Positions 36,506 through 45,908 of a stretch of DNA of 64,000 nt are shown here, piece by piece; position 1 is the first letter of the stretch; each line of letters starts with the position of its first letter. A model generated the notes under the pieces. That model did no database searches. It was not told the origin of the DNA and worked only from the letters and a program-made list of their open reading frames with translations. Both the position numbers and the translations under genes were made by a program. This stretch comes from Acidimicrobiia bacterium. GTDB taxonomy: Bacteria; Actinomycetota; Acidimicrobiia; IMCC26256; JAGNEX01. The stretch covers positions 1,580,001 to 1,644,000 of the forward strand of contig JACJWE010000001.1 of the NCBI GenBank assembly GCA_020637365.1. The letters are read 5' to 3'.

Positions 36506-38566
36506 ATGCCCGAACTGAGCGATACCCCACGCCAGCACGACACGTCCGCCACAACCGACGTGCCCGAACCCAACGAACGCGCATCACGCCTGCACCGCAG
36601 CGACGTCTACCGCAACCCCGCCCGCGAATGCGACGTGGTTATGAAAGGCGGCGTCACCAGCGGCGTGCTGTATCCGCTCGCAATCTGTGAGCTGGCGACC
36701 ACCTATCGACTCAGATCCATCGGTGGAACATCGGCTGGAGCGATCGCGGCGGCTGCCGCTGCCGCCGCCGAGTACGGGCGCGATTCCACCAGCCCGGGCA
36801 GCGGCTTCGCCGGCCTTGCGGCCGTACCCGACTGGCTCGCCGAAGACAACAACCTCGAAGGGCTGTTCAAACCCAACGCCGAGACGGCGATCCTGCACGG
36901 TTTGGCAATGGAAGCGGCCAAGCCCGAGCGCAACATCGGCCATATCCTCGGGTCGCTGTTTTCAGCGGCCCGTCAGTCACGACGGTGGTGGCTTCCAGCA
37001 GCTGCAGCACTTCCAGGTGTCATCGTGTTGGCGGCTTTGCTCACCTCTGGCACCAATAATCTGCTGGTTTGGGCCGCTGCCTTGATCGGTGTAGCGATAG
37101 CCGTGGCCGGTGCCGTCGTCGGCGCTGCCGTCGCTACTCTCGACGGTGCTGGTGATGCCCTCGAAGCCAACATGTTTGGTCTGGTCTCGGGCTCTAACGC
37201 TGCGGACGGAGGCGTATCACTGTCGGATTGGTTGACCGATACCCTCGACACTCTCGCGGGGCGAGCCGTTTCGGGTCGACCGCTCACGCTTGGGGACCTG
37301 TGGGGTGCGGGGGGTGCTACAGCACCCGACATCCGGCTCGAGATGCTGGCCACCAACGTCACCGAGGGACGCCCGTACCATCTCCCTGCGGAGCTCGGCA
37401 TGGCCTTCGCGTTCGCGCCCGACGAGTTTCGCCGAATCTTCCCTGACCGCGTCGTCGACCACATGATTAAGGCCTCGCAATCCACGTCCCTGGAGTCCGA
37501 TGACGACGCTTCGTTTGGCGGATACGACGCCGCTGCCGCCGAGGTCCTTCCAGGTGGTCTGGTGAGAATGCCGCCCACGGGCGAGATTCCCGTCATCGTG
37601 ATCACGCGCATGAGCCTGAGTTTCCCGCTCTTGATTTCTGCGGTGCCTCTGTACTCGATCGACCATTCCCTCACGACGTCGGCGCCTGAGTGGGAGCGAG
37701 TGTGGTTCTCCGACGGCGGCATCACATCGAACTTTCCCGTGTCGTTCTTTGATTCGCCGCTGCCGTCACGGCCGACCTTTGGCATCAATCTCCGGCCGTT
37801 TCATCCGGCGCATCCGAAACAAGAAGATGAACGAGCCAACGTCTACCTACCGCGCACCAACGGCGCTGGACGTTTGCAGTGGTGGACCCGGCTCGATACC
37901 GGCGGGGGGCTCGGCAACGTTGCGGCGTTCCTGAGCGCGATCTTCGACACGATGCAGAACTGGGTTGATAACGCTCAAATGCGGGTGCCTGGCTATCGGG
38001 ACCGGATCGTCCACATTTCTCATGACAAGACCGAGGGCGGAATGAACCTCGCAATGCCGGAGCATCGAATTCGCCGTCTCGCCGAACGTGGACGCTGCGC
38101 AGGTGAAGTCCTCGTCGAGTACTACACCACTCCACCCGAATCCGCTGATAGCGACAAAGGCGACGGCGATACGAAGAATCGGCCGCCCCGGGTTGTCTCA
38201 TGGGAGAACCATCGCTGGGTTCGTCTGCGGACCTCGATGAGTCTATGCGCAGAGCTCATTCAACAGATGTCAGATGGGTTCACCGAGGCCTATGAGGCCG
38301 ACCTCTTCGCCCCGATCGATAAGGCCCCCAGCTACCGATTCGCCAACGAGAGTCAGCGCGCCTTGGCGCAAGCGTTCATGGCCGGCACATGTGATCTCGA
38401 CGATCCGAACCCTCCCCTGCCGAACGGACTTCGACAACTCGCCGAGGCTTTCGCTGCTGCCGAACAAGCCAACCGCTATGTCTCGCTCGATCGCAACGCT
38501 CCGCATCCGACCCCGGCGTTGCGCATCTCACCGGGCACTCCCAATGCCACGCAGAGCACTGATTAG
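36506..38566 (+). CDS. Patatin-like phospholipase with inserted membrane hairpin
   Basis: 686 residues. The oxyanion loop MKGGVTSGVLYP and the nucleophile GGTSAG (Ser76) are near the N-terminus; the catalytic Asp is in WFSDGGITSNFP around residue 397. Between them lie two predicted membrane helices, about residues 163-180 and 187-210, which standard patatins lack. Lipid acyl hydrolase activity is inferred. Some large patatins act in anti-phage systems as effectors; no nucleotide cyclase or partner gene is adjacent here, so that role is not supported. Confidence 0.8.
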   Translation: MPELSDTPRQHDTSATTDVPEPNERASRLHRSDVYRNPARECDVVMKGGVTSGVLYPLAICELATTYRLRSIGGTSAGAIAAAAAAAAEYGRDSTSPGSGFAGLAAVPDWLAEDNNLEGLFKPNAETAILHGLAMEAAKPERNIGHILGSLFSAARQSRRWWLPAAAALPGVIVLAALLTSGTNNLLVWAAALIGVAIAVAGAVVGAAVATLDGAGDALEANMFGLVSGSNAADGGVSLSDWLTDTLDTLAGRAVSGRPLTLGDLWGAGGATAPDIRLEMLATNVTEGRPYHLPAELGMAFAFAPDEFRRIFPDRVVDHMIKASQSTSLESDDDASFGGYDAAAAEVLPGGLVRMPPTGEIPVIVITRMSLSFPLLISAVPLYSIDHSLTTSAPEWERVWFSDGGITSNFPVSFFDSPLPSRPTFGINLRPFHPAHPKQEDERANVYLPRTNGAGRLQWWTRLDTGGGLGNVAAFLSAIFDTMQNWVDNAQMRVPGYRDRIVHISHDKTEGGMNLAMPEHRIRRLAERGRCAGEVLVEYYTTPPESADSDKGDGDTKNRPPRVVSWENHRWVRLRTSMSLCAELIQQMSDGFTEAYEADLFAPIDKAPSYRFANESQRALAQAFMAGTCDLDDPNPPLPNGLRQLAEAFAAAEQANRYVSLDRNAPHPTPALRISPGTPNATQSTD

Positions 38567-38669
38567 CAAGGCCCGCTCAACGGATTCAGTGGCGCCAGAA
38601 GGGTCACCACCTCGGAGGTCGGTGCCCGTGCGAGCGTCGGCCTACCACCTCTGACCTGCCGTTTTGTTG

Positions 38670-38742
38670 CGCCCCCGGCAGGATTCGAACCTGCGACCTG
38701 CGGTTTAGGAAACCGTCGCTCTATCCCCTGAGCTACGGGGGC
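38670..38742 (-). tRNA. tRNA-Arg (anticodon CCT)
   Basis: Full cloverleaf: acceptor stem GCCCCCG/CGGGGGC, D arm with GCTCAGGGGATAGAGC, anticodon stem ACGGT/ACCGC with loop TTCCTAA (anticodon CCT), and T arm GCAGGTTCGAATCCTGC. Discriminator is G and CCA is not encoded. It reads the rare AGG codon. Confidence 0.96.
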
Positions 38743-38890
38743 CAGTGATGCACTCATCGACCCAAGGACGGGTCGTGGGCGGAGACTGAAGCTACCCGAG
38801 AGATTCCCTCGATAGGCAACCAGCGGCACCCGCCAACGCCAACCGATTGACGCCGCTTGTGCCGGGTTTCAGCGGATAGGCAGAATCCGA

Positions 38891-40084
38891 TCAGTCCGAG
38901 CTGGGAAGCGCGTCTTCGGGCAGTGGCTGGATGCGAGGTCGACGCTTCTTGCGCCGCGGGATCAGATCCCGCATGGCTTCGAGATTGCCAAAGCACAACA
39001 AACGGTCATCATCTTCAAGTTTGCGTTCCTTGCGCGGATTCGGGATCACCTTCGTACCGCGGCGCAAGGTGAGGATCACAATGTCTCGCTCGGTGAGGCC
39101 GGAGTCTTTGATCGCCTGACCAGCCATCGGTGCCCCAGGATGAATGTGGAGCTCTGCGACTCCATAAGCCGTGCTCACCGTCAGGCGCTGCCTGACATCG
39201 ACCTCGGGAAAATCGACCTGGTTGGCGATGAAGTCAACGATCGCGCCTGCGATGTCGAGTTCGGTTGCCGCTTCGATACCTTCGAGACCGGGTGAGGAGT
39301 TGACCTCCATCACGAGCGGGCCGTCATTGGATTCGAGGAGGTCGACACCGGCTATCCGCAGACCCATGATCTGGGCTGCCTGCACCGCCGTTTCTTCGTA
39401 CACAGGATCGAGTTTGACGGCTTCGACCCTGCCGCCGCGGTGCACGTTGGAACGGAACTCGTCGCCTGCTGCGACTCGTCGCATCGCAGCGATCACTCGG
39501 TCGCCGACCACGAAAGCACGAACGTCGCGTCCTCGACTCTCAGCGATGAACTGTTGGACGAGGACGTTCTGGCGCGTGCTCTGCAACGTCTCGATCACGG
39601 CGCTTGCCACCGTGATGTCCGGGGCGAGGATGACACCGATCCCTTGGGTCCCTTCCAAGAGTTTGATGATGACCGGCGCTCCCCCAACACGCTCGATCGC
39701 TGGCAGTACGTCGGCGCGATCGCGAACGAAGGTGGTCGCCGGTATGCCGATGTCGTGTCTCGACAGAATCTGCAGGGCGCGGAGCTTGTCCCGAGCGTTG
39801 ACGATGCCCGTTGCGGTGTTGGGCGTATAGATGTCCATCTGTTCCATCTGACGGACAACGGCGGTGCCGAAGTAGGTGATCGACGCCCCGATCCGAGGAA
39901 TGACAGCGTCGAAGTCATCGAGTGGCTTGCCTCGATACTGCATATCGGGCTCAGACCGAGACAGGTCGATGGCGCATCTCAGGGTGTTGAGGACTTTGAC
40001 CTCATGACCGCGCTGCTGCGCTGCGGCCACAAACCGCTGGGTGCTGTAGATCCGGGGCGCACGAGAAAGGATTGCAAGCTTCAC
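38891..40084 (-). CDS. rimK: RimK-type ATP-grasp glutamate ligase with C-terminal TrkA-C-like domain
   Basis: 397 residues. ATP-grasp ligase core: NARDKLRALQILSRHDIGIP, PVIIKLLEGTQGIGVI, QQFIAESRGRDVRAFVVGD and GVDLLESNDGPLVMEVNSSPG, close to E. coli RimK over its 300-residue length. The extra C-terminal part (HPGAPMAGQAIKDSGLTERDIVILTLRRG ... PRKERKLEDDDRLLCFG) is a TrkA-C/RCK-C regulatory domain that could bind a nucleotide. RimK adds Glu residues to ribosomal protein S6 or makes poly-Glu. The GTG at 40084 is the start. Same strand as the Zn-protease homologue about 260 bp upstream. Confidence 0.85.
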   Translation of the reverse strand: MKLAILSRAPRIYSTQRFVAAAQQRGHEVKVLNTLRCAIDLSRSEPDMQYRGKPLDDFDAVIPRIGASITYFGTAVVRQMEQMDIYTPNTATGIVNARDKLRALQILSRHDIGIPATTFVRDRADVLPAIERVGGAPVIIKLLEGTQGIGVILAPDITVASAVIETLQSTRQNVLVQQFIAESRGRDVRAFVVGDRVIAAMRRVAAGDEFRSNVHRGGRVEAVKLDPVYEETAVQAAQIMGLRIAGVDLLESNDGPLVMEVNSSPGLEGIEAATELDIAGAIVDFIANQVDFPEVDVRQRLTVSTAYGVAELHIHPGAPMAGQAIKDSGLTERDIVILTLRRGTKVIPNPRKERKLEDDDRLLCFGNLEAMRDLIPRRKKRRPRIQPLPEDALPSSD

Positions 40085-40290
40085 GGTGCCCGAGTCTAAC
40101 TAGCCACACGAGCAACTCGGCACCGGAAATGGCTTCAGCCACATAGCCACCGATCCGTCCCCGATGCGACGTCCCCCGTTCACCCAATATGCGCCAAACC
40201 CGGGGCCCAGACGGCCAGATCCAGACTTCACCGCCTTCGGGCCTTGGGCAAGGATGTGCTCGCTGACCGTCCGGGGTCTCGAACAGCCCC

Positions 40291-40335
40291 ACGTGCGCAG
40301 CGTTGACGTGCGCAGCGTTGACGTGCGCAGGGTTG
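40291..40335. repeat. 15-bp tandem repeat, three copies
   Basis: Unit ACGTGCGCAGCGTTG; copies 1 and 2 are identical and copy 3 has one change. It lies just downstream of the RimK-associated protease gene, within the 258-bp gap to rimK, which otherwise shows no gene. Confidence 0.85.
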
Positions 40336-40342
40336 AGGTGGG

Positions 40343-40870
40343 CTATCGGTCAGAAGTCGAGTCGTCCCCATCACTTCGGTCACCGGCGTCATCGACCACT
40401 TCCGGCGCCGGAACCGGTTCGCCCGCCAGGTATGAACCGCCGGGATCGACAACAAAGCGTTCTTTGAGCGCTTCGCGGCCGAGCAGCATCCGAAAACCCA
40501 TCTCGTCGCGGCTGGTGAGCGTGACCTCGATCCGCCACGTCTGATCGCCGACGGTGACCTGGGTGGCGACGACGGGCCGTTCCTGTTCGTGACCGGACGA
40601 GGAACGCACCGATCGAAATCCGACAACCGGCGCCGAGGCCCGAACCGCCCCGCTGGTTTCACGCTGTTCGGGGTGGATCTCAAAGAACGCCCACAACTCT
40701 CCGTCGATCGTTTCCATCTCGAGGTCAAAGGCGTGTAAAGCCGAGGTTTTGGCGCCGGTATCCACCTTTGCTTTGAGTGCAGATACACCCCATTCGGGCA
40801 GGCCGACCCACTCCCTCCACCTGAGGGAACCCGCAACGGCTGGTTGGATGGACAGATTTTCGTTCGACAC
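40343..40870 (-). CDS. RimK-associated retropepsin-like protease homologue
   Basis: 175 residues from the GTG at 40870; an upstream in-frame extension to 40978 is possible. The core WVGLPEWGVSALKAKVDTGAKTSALHA contains the D-T-G-A active site (Asp37) of the ATP-dependent-zinc-protease/RimB-like aspartyl protease family, and FRMLLGREALKERFVVDPG is its conserved end. Family members are regularly coded beside rimK and trim or regulate the Glu tail of ribosomal protein S6. The upstream neighbour position supports that pairing. An acidic tail follows. Confidence 0.8.
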   Translation of the reverse strand: MSNENLSIQPAVAGSLRWREWVGLPEWGVSALKAKVDTGAKTSALHAFDLEMETIDGELWAFFEIHPEQRETSGAVRASAPVVGFRSVRSSSGHEQERPVVATQVTVGDQTWRIEVTLTSRDEMGFRMLLGREALKERFVVDPGGSYLAGEPVPAPEVVDDAGDRSDGDDSTSDR

Positions 40871-41112
40871 CGCCAGCAGCGTAGTTGGCAACTCTGCCGG
40901 GCCATCGCCTTGAGTGTTGACTGTCCCCGCTGTCGCACCGAGGGATTTCGAGGGCAACCGCGCACCAAGCGAGCTCAAATCGTTGGCGCTGCCCTGGACT
41001 CAGCACCAAGAATTGCGCGATATTTGTCGCACTCCATCGACCCTTAGTGGTCGCACTCGGAGAGATCAACACTTACTGCGGTCATCACGGCCGGGACGAT
41101 GGACTATCAACT

Positions 41113-43251
41113 ATGGCCTTGAGAAGCTTGCCGGTTCGCCTCCTCATCCTCGGCAGCGCAATGGCGCTCACCCTCACAGGGCTTTCGCTGATCGCGTTGG
41201 CCCAGGTCGATCCGGGCTTGAATTCCGACTCTGCGATGGCAGATCTGACCTTCGGCATCGATGCTGACCGAGACGGTCGCTTTACGGCGACCGAGCCCTC
41301 CCCACCGGCCAAACCGAGGTGATGGGGCGACTCATCGTCGCCAACACCACCGACGAGCCCCTCAGCATCGAATGGGCGAAGATCGATGACGTCACCGTCG
41401 GTGGTATGTGCGCGCACCTCAACGGCTACGAGCTCGCCGCCCGCTCCCAGATCAACTGCGACATCCCCTTGGAGGTCGATGGACCTGCTGAGATCGTGTC
41501 CCAGGTAGCGATACTTCAAGGCAGGGTGCTCGATCGCTCGTTCTCCACAGCGGAACTCACCAAACCCGCGCGATCGCGCCGTGCCCGACGCTCAAAAGCA
41601 GGTGCCTCAACCCGACCAGACAACGACCAGCCAATCGACGCAACCTCCGGTTCCCGAGCCCCTGCCCACACCGGCACCCGAGGCGGGAGCGGTGATTCCC
41701 GCTACGCCCGACCAGGGTACCGACGAGCCTGTGATCATCTTGATCGACGACGAGCCCCGCGCCGACGAGCCCCCGCGGACGAGCCCCCGCCGACAACAAG
41801 CCCCCAGCGGCAGAGGAACCCCCGACAGCGGACGACGGACAAGGGCCACAGCCGGTGGCGGCTACAGCAGCCGACTCCCCGCATCGTCAACGACGAGCAC
41901 CCCAAAGAAGTCCGCACCAAGACTCGAGGTCGCCGCCACGATCTCGACCGACCTGGCATTGGAAGGAAGCATCGAAACGCTGTGGCATTCGCCACGCGCG
42001 CTGGTCCAACTCATGTTCGTGAACCGCGACACGGTTCCGGTGCGGCCATCCCGGGTCGAGATTGGCGATATCCGGCTCGACGGCGAAGCATGTGGCCTCC
42101 TTGAAGATTCACCGATCCCGCCTGCGGGAGCGGTGACGTGCCGGCTCGTCGTTGACGTTCCTCAGAGCGATACCGCCACCGAGTTCGACGTCAAGGTGCG
42201 ATTCGGCGGCCCGCGCCGCAGCACCGACACCTGGCGAGAAACCTTGACGGTGCTACCGAACCGGGAACTCGCAGGTTTAGAAGAAGGCGACGCGACCGCC
42301 GCGCCAGGACGCAGCACCACCATCGCTGCCCATAACGCACGCGCAAAGAACGCGGTGACCGACGCGCCCGATACGGAGACGACCGACCCGGAGGGCAACG
42401 GTGCGGCCGGGGGCAGCGGGGCAACCGGGCGCAGCGGGGCAGCCGGGTCCGCCACCGGAGACGACCACACGGCCGGACGCGGACATGCCCCCACGAGTAC
42501 CGAACCACATATCGTTCACGTCATCGAACCTGAGCAGGCCACGGACACCCACACATCTGCCTCGGTGCGGTCGGCGTCGGCAAGCGACGGAGACGTCATC
42601 GTGAGCGCACCCGTGTTCCAGATTGCGGTCGCCCAGAACACCGCTGGCCAGATCTTTGTTCGCATCACCGACTTGACCAACAACGCCATGGTTGAGTTGC
42701 CGTTAACCAGCTTGTTCACGGTCATCCCGGCGGTCGAACAGGGTCGTACAGGCCTTGTTGGTTCACCTCTTCCGCGGTTGGATCCGGGCGCTGGCGGAGC
42801 AACGCAACGGACCGGCATCCACGATGACGACGCCGAACATGCTTCCGCTGACGCCCCGGACGCCGTTGGCAGGGCCCCGGGCGTCAATGCAGCGCAGTTC
42901 GCCAGCGACCAGCTTTTTTCGATGTTGACCGAACACTCACCGCTCGAACGCAACGCCACTTTCGCTGCGTGGGCGAACCAGGTCGCCGATCAGGATGACG
43001 GTGCAGCCGCCGAAACCGATGATGAGATCAACGAAGGTATTCAGGACTTCGTCGCTGGCACCTTCCAAAACGCTGTCGACCCAAACGCCCAGGTTCTGGG
43101 TGCCACGGTCGAGCGCGCCGACGGTCTCGCCGCAACGGGCAGCGTCAACTCGCTGCGCATGACCATCGGCGGAGCGACTCTCATGATTCTGGGTGTGGCC
43201 TTTGTCGTCCTCGACCGTCAGCGGATGAGCGCCTTCACTCGACGCAACTGA
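41113..43251 (+). CDS. Cell-surface protein with LAATG sorting signal, frame-broken
   Basis: Signal peptide RLLILGSAMALTLTGLSLIALA, then a secreted body. The frame shifts near 41300 (in the CCCTCCCC area) and again near 41575, with more uncertainty in the Pro-rich zone 41580-41900. Segments: QTEVMGRLIVANTTDEPLS; a Pro/Glu/Thr stretch; RLEVAATISTDLALEGSIET with VQLMFVNRDTVPVRPSRV; a long Gly/Ser/Asp-rich part; and the ending LAATGS, a 20-residue hydrophobic helix (MTIGGATLMILGVAFVVL) and the RRN tail. LAxTG plus helix plus positive tail is the class E sortase signal of actinobacteria, so it is probably wall-attached. No sortase gene is in the window. Function unknown. Confidence 0.65.
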
Positions 43252-43276
43252 GATCGACGAAACTGAGGTCGAGGCG

Positions 43277-44287
43277 CTACCCCAAAACCACTTCAGCGAT
43301 CCGGCGCATCGACTCAGAGTCGCTGGGATACACGTTGAGCATGGTGACAGGACTGTCGTTCCACGCGGCGAGCCGGTCCCGGATTCGTTCGGGTGGGCCG
43401 ACCAGCGAGATCTCGTCGGCGAACTCCGTTGGTACCGCCGCGACAGCTTCGTCGCGTCGACCTTCCATGAACAGCTCTTGGATTCGCAGTGCCTCGGCCT
43501 CAAAGCCCATTCGAGACATCAGCTTGGTGTGGTAGTTCTGACCCTTGGCGCCCATCCCGCCGATGTAAAAGCCCAACATCATCTTGACCGGTTCGAGTCC
43601 GGCCTCGACGTCGTCGGAGATCGTGACCATGCATTGGGCGGCGATCTCAAAATCCTCCGACGCGCCCACGAGTTGTGATGCGTAGACGTCTTGACGATAC
43701 GGGGAGTAGTAGAGAGGGAACCAGCCGTCGGCTATTTGAGCGGTCTGAGCCACGTTCTTTGGGCCTTCCGCTCCGATGAATATCGGGATTCGACGGCGGA
43801 GCGGATGGGTGATCACCTTAAGAGGCTTTCCAAGTCCGGCGCTTCCTGGCCCGCGATAGGGATGCTGATAGAAGTCGCCGTCGAATGCGAGCGGTTCTTC
43901 ACGAGCGAAGACTCGGCGAATGATCTCGACGTACTCGCGAGTTCGGGCGAGCGGGCGATCCGATGGTTGGCCGTACCAGCCTTCGACCACTTGTGGCCCA
44001 GAGACACCGAGACCCAAGATGAAACGTCCGCCAGACAGATGGTCGATGGTCAACGCATGCATCGCCGTCGCTGTCGGGGTACGGGCGGAGAGTTGTGTCA
44101 CCGCCGTCCCTAGGCGGATTCTTTCGGTTCTCGCTGCCAAATATGCAAGCGGCGAGAACGCGTCCGAACCCCAGGACTCTGCTGTCCACACCGTGTCAAA
44201 GCCGAGCGCTTCGGCCTCAACGGTCGTTTCGACGAGGTTGGCGGGCGGGAACTGTCCCCAATATCCCCACATCAATCCCAATTTCAC
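43277..44287 (-). CDS. LLM-class F420-dependent oxidoreductase
   Basis: 336 residues. Luciferase-like barrel: MKLGLMWGYWGQF, GFDTVWTAESWGSDAFSPLA, LGTAVTQLSARTPTATAMHA, FILGLGVSGPQVVEGWYG, and IFIGAEGPKNVAQTAQIADGW. This is the mycobacterial TIGR03559-like F420 group. Reaction unknown; such enzymes move a hydride between F420 and an organic substrate. Its ATG overlaps the stop of the upstream LLM gene (ATGA), forming a two-gene operon. Confidence 0.88.
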   Translation of the reverse strand: MKLGLMWGYWGQFPPANLVETTVEAEALGFDTVWTAESWGSDAFSPLAYLAARTERIRLGTAVTQLSARTPTATAMHALTIDHLSGGRFILGLGVSGPQVVEGWYGQPSDRPLARTREYVEIIRRVFAREEPLAFDGDFYQHPYRGPGSAGLGKPLKVITHPLRRRIPIFIGAEGPKNVAQTAQIADGWFPLYYSPYRQDVYASQLVGASEDFEIAAQCMVTISDDVEAGLEPVKMMLGFYIGGMGAKGQNYHTKLMSRMGFEAEALRIQELFMEGRRDEAVAAVPTEFADEISLVGPPERIRDRLAAWNDSPVTMLNVYPSDSESMRRIAEVVLG

Positions 44288-45213
44288 GCTGCATCCCCTC
44301 CAACGTAGCTCAAGACCTCGTCATGGAACCGATCGATCCACCGACGGGCCCCATCGACGGTCGTGCCGGCGCCGTTCACCGCCAGCCAGGTCACGCCCAG
44401 TTCGCCGTAGCGTGCGACCATGTCACGGTACTTGACTGGATCGAAGTCTTCCGTCGACGGTTCACCGGCTTCGGTCACGACGTACATGATCTCGGGTCGG
44501 CCCTCCCGACCGTTGGCTTGCCACCGATTCTGGAGGTATGCCGCCTTGTGAGCGAATTGGTCGATGGAATCGAGATGAGCGCTGCGAAGTGCGGATCCGT
44601 ATGCAGCTGGATTGGGCAGAGCCATCCAGCCCTGACCGAAGTCGGCGACTCGACCCATGGTGACTTTGGCATTGCCACCGATCCAGAGCGGTAAAGGATC
44701 CTGCACGGGAGTCGGGTCAGCGACGATATCTCGGGCGTTGACCCGATGGTTCTTGGCGGTGACCGGCTGGCCCGTCCAGATCTGGCGAAGCAGCGGGAGT
44801 GACGCGTCGACATCGTCGTTGCGTCGCTCCACATCGACCCCCAGCGCGGCAAACTCGCCGCTCAGGTATCCCGCGCCCACACCCAGAATGAGTCGTCCCT
44901 CAGAGATACGGTCAAGCGTCGCCGCTGACTTGGCCAACAGGAACGGATTTCGGTAGGACAACACCGAGACATGGGTCATCAGGCGGAGGTCTGGAGCGGC
45001 ACCTGCGCATGCGGCGAGCCCGACAAACGGATCGATCGCCGAATGCCCGCCACTCGACAAGAAGCGCTGTGTGGGGGCCGGATGTTCGGTGAGAAACACA
45101 GCGCTACAACCCGCATCAGCAGCGTGGGTCGATAGCTGCGACAGTGACGTTGCCGTCATCAGAGCGGGCGGGTTGAGATGCTGTTGGAGTGGGAAACCAT
45201 AAGAAAATCGCAC
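44284..45213 (-). CDS. LLM-class F420-dependent oxidoreductase (TIGR03619-like)
   Basis: 309 residues from the GTG at 45213 (VRFSYGFPLQQHLNPP). DAGCSAVFLTEHPAPTQRFL, LMTHVSVLSYRNPFLLAKSAATLD, LILGVGAGYLSGEFAALGV and PLWIGGNAKVTMGRVADFG are standard for the flavin/F420 luciferase-like fold. It heads the operon with the next LLM gene. A palindrome shared with the amidohydrolase region sits about 130 bp upstream (45343-45358). Confidence 0.87.
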   Translation of the reverse strand: MRFSYGFPLQQHLNPPALMTATSLSQLSTHAADAGCSAVFLTEHPAPTQRFLSSGGHSAIDPFVGLAACAGAAPDLRLMTHVSVLSYRNPFLLAKSAATLDRISEGRLILGVGAGYLSGEFAALGVDVERRNDDVDASLPLLRQIWTGQPVTAKNHRVNARDIVADPTPVQDPLPLWIGGNAKVTMGRVADFGQGWMALPNPAAYGSALRSAHLDSIDQFAHKAAYLQNRWQANGREGRPEIMYVVTEAGEPSTEDFDPVKYRDMVARYGELGVTWLAVNGAGTTVDGARRWIDRFHDEVLSYVGGDAA

Positions 45214-45342
45214 CCACGCCACCCATCGCCGTAGTACTGAGCATCGGTCTGAAGCGCAGCGAAGGGGCAAACCCCGCGCCGGGCGGTCCTCCGACGCCGG
45301 ACGGACGTCCGAGAGACCGACGTTCCGAGCGCGGGATCTTAT

Positions 45343-45358
45343 CTGACGTTCGTGTCAG
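45343..45358. promoter_or_regulatory. Palindromic operator candidate, second copy
   Basis: CTGACG-ttcg-TGTCAG, the reverse complement of which differs from the 29354-29369 site at one base. It lies upstream of the LLM gene pair. A common repressor is inferred. Confidence 0.5.
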
Positions 45359-45370
45359 GCAACACCGGCA

Positions 45371-45628
45371 CTATGCGACATCGTCGAAGTCATAGAGGTA
45401 GGTGTTGAGGCGGCCTCGGATGCCCTGTGGGGTTTTGGGATTGCGTGCGAGGGCCTCGATCACCGACCGCTCCGAATCGTCTGAGAGCAATCTCAGCAAG
45501 GTGGGGTCTTCTGATGTGCGGGCCACGTGGACGCGATCCCGAACGCTCAGACCATCGACCGACGGTCGGACTCGAACGATGCGGCGACGTTGCGAAGAAC
45601 GGAGTGGCCTAACGTGTGTTGCGTCCAT
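45371..45628 (-). CDS. Small protein with leucine-rich-variant-like repeat
   Basis: 85 residues from the ATG at 45628 (a GTG at 45652 is possible). After a basic N-terminus (SSQRRRIVRVRP) it contains SEDPTLLRLLSDDSERSVIEALARNPKTPQ, which matches the helical LRV repeat pattern seen in small actinobacterial proteins: hydrophobic positions, an acidic turn, and A-x-N-P-x-T-P. No catalytic residues. Function unknown; the basic end might bind nucleic acid. Confidence 0.6.
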   Translation of the reverse strand: MDATHVRPLRSSQRRRIVRVRPSVDGLSVRDRVHVARTSEDPTLLRLLSDDSERSVIEALARNPKTPQGIRGRLNTYLYDFDDVA

Positions 45629-45703
45629 GGTGCTGCCCTTTTCCAAGTACACCTAGAGGTCTGTTCCTCCAGGTGGGGTTGTGTTACTAACGTTGTCGGC
45701 AAA

Positions 45704-45724
45704 TTGCTCAGGCCTATTGAGCAA
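45704..45724. promoter_or_regulatory. Inverted repeat in the gap before the solute-binding protein
   Basis: TTGCTCA-(7 nt)-TGAGCAA is a perfect 7-bp inverted repeat in the 280-bp divergent gap between the small repeat protein and the solute-binding protein. It could be an operator for the transport gene, as LacI-type regulators use such sites. No regulator gene is adjacent. Confidence 0.35.
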
Positions 45725-45908
45725 CGTGGGCACTATTGAGACAACTTTGATGTTGGGCCGTTCAATGGCGATGCTGGCGGTCGAAGCGAGTATCTGGCGG
45801 CTGCGGGGACGCCGAGCTGACCCCCGTGCTCCTTGGAGCACGTTCCGCCAGGTCACAGAGCCTCAAGCGTCGGACGAGGTAGGACCTCACGATTGCTAAC
45901 GTTCCGCC

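Noticed and set aside
36506..38566. Patatin as the effector of a CBASS-type anti-phage operon
   Set aside because: No cyclic-nucleotide synthase, ubiquitin-like or HORMA genes are adjacent, and the flanks are a deacetylase and a tRNA.
38891..40084. CofF-type F420 glutamate ligase instead of RimK, given the F420 enzymes in the window
   Set aside because: The core is closest to RimK and the neighbour is a RimK-associated protease; F420 ligases in actinobacteria are normally FbiB.
40291..40335. Short tandem repeat looked at as a CRISPR remnant
   Set aside because: The copies are directly adjacent with no spacers, and the unit is only 15 bp.
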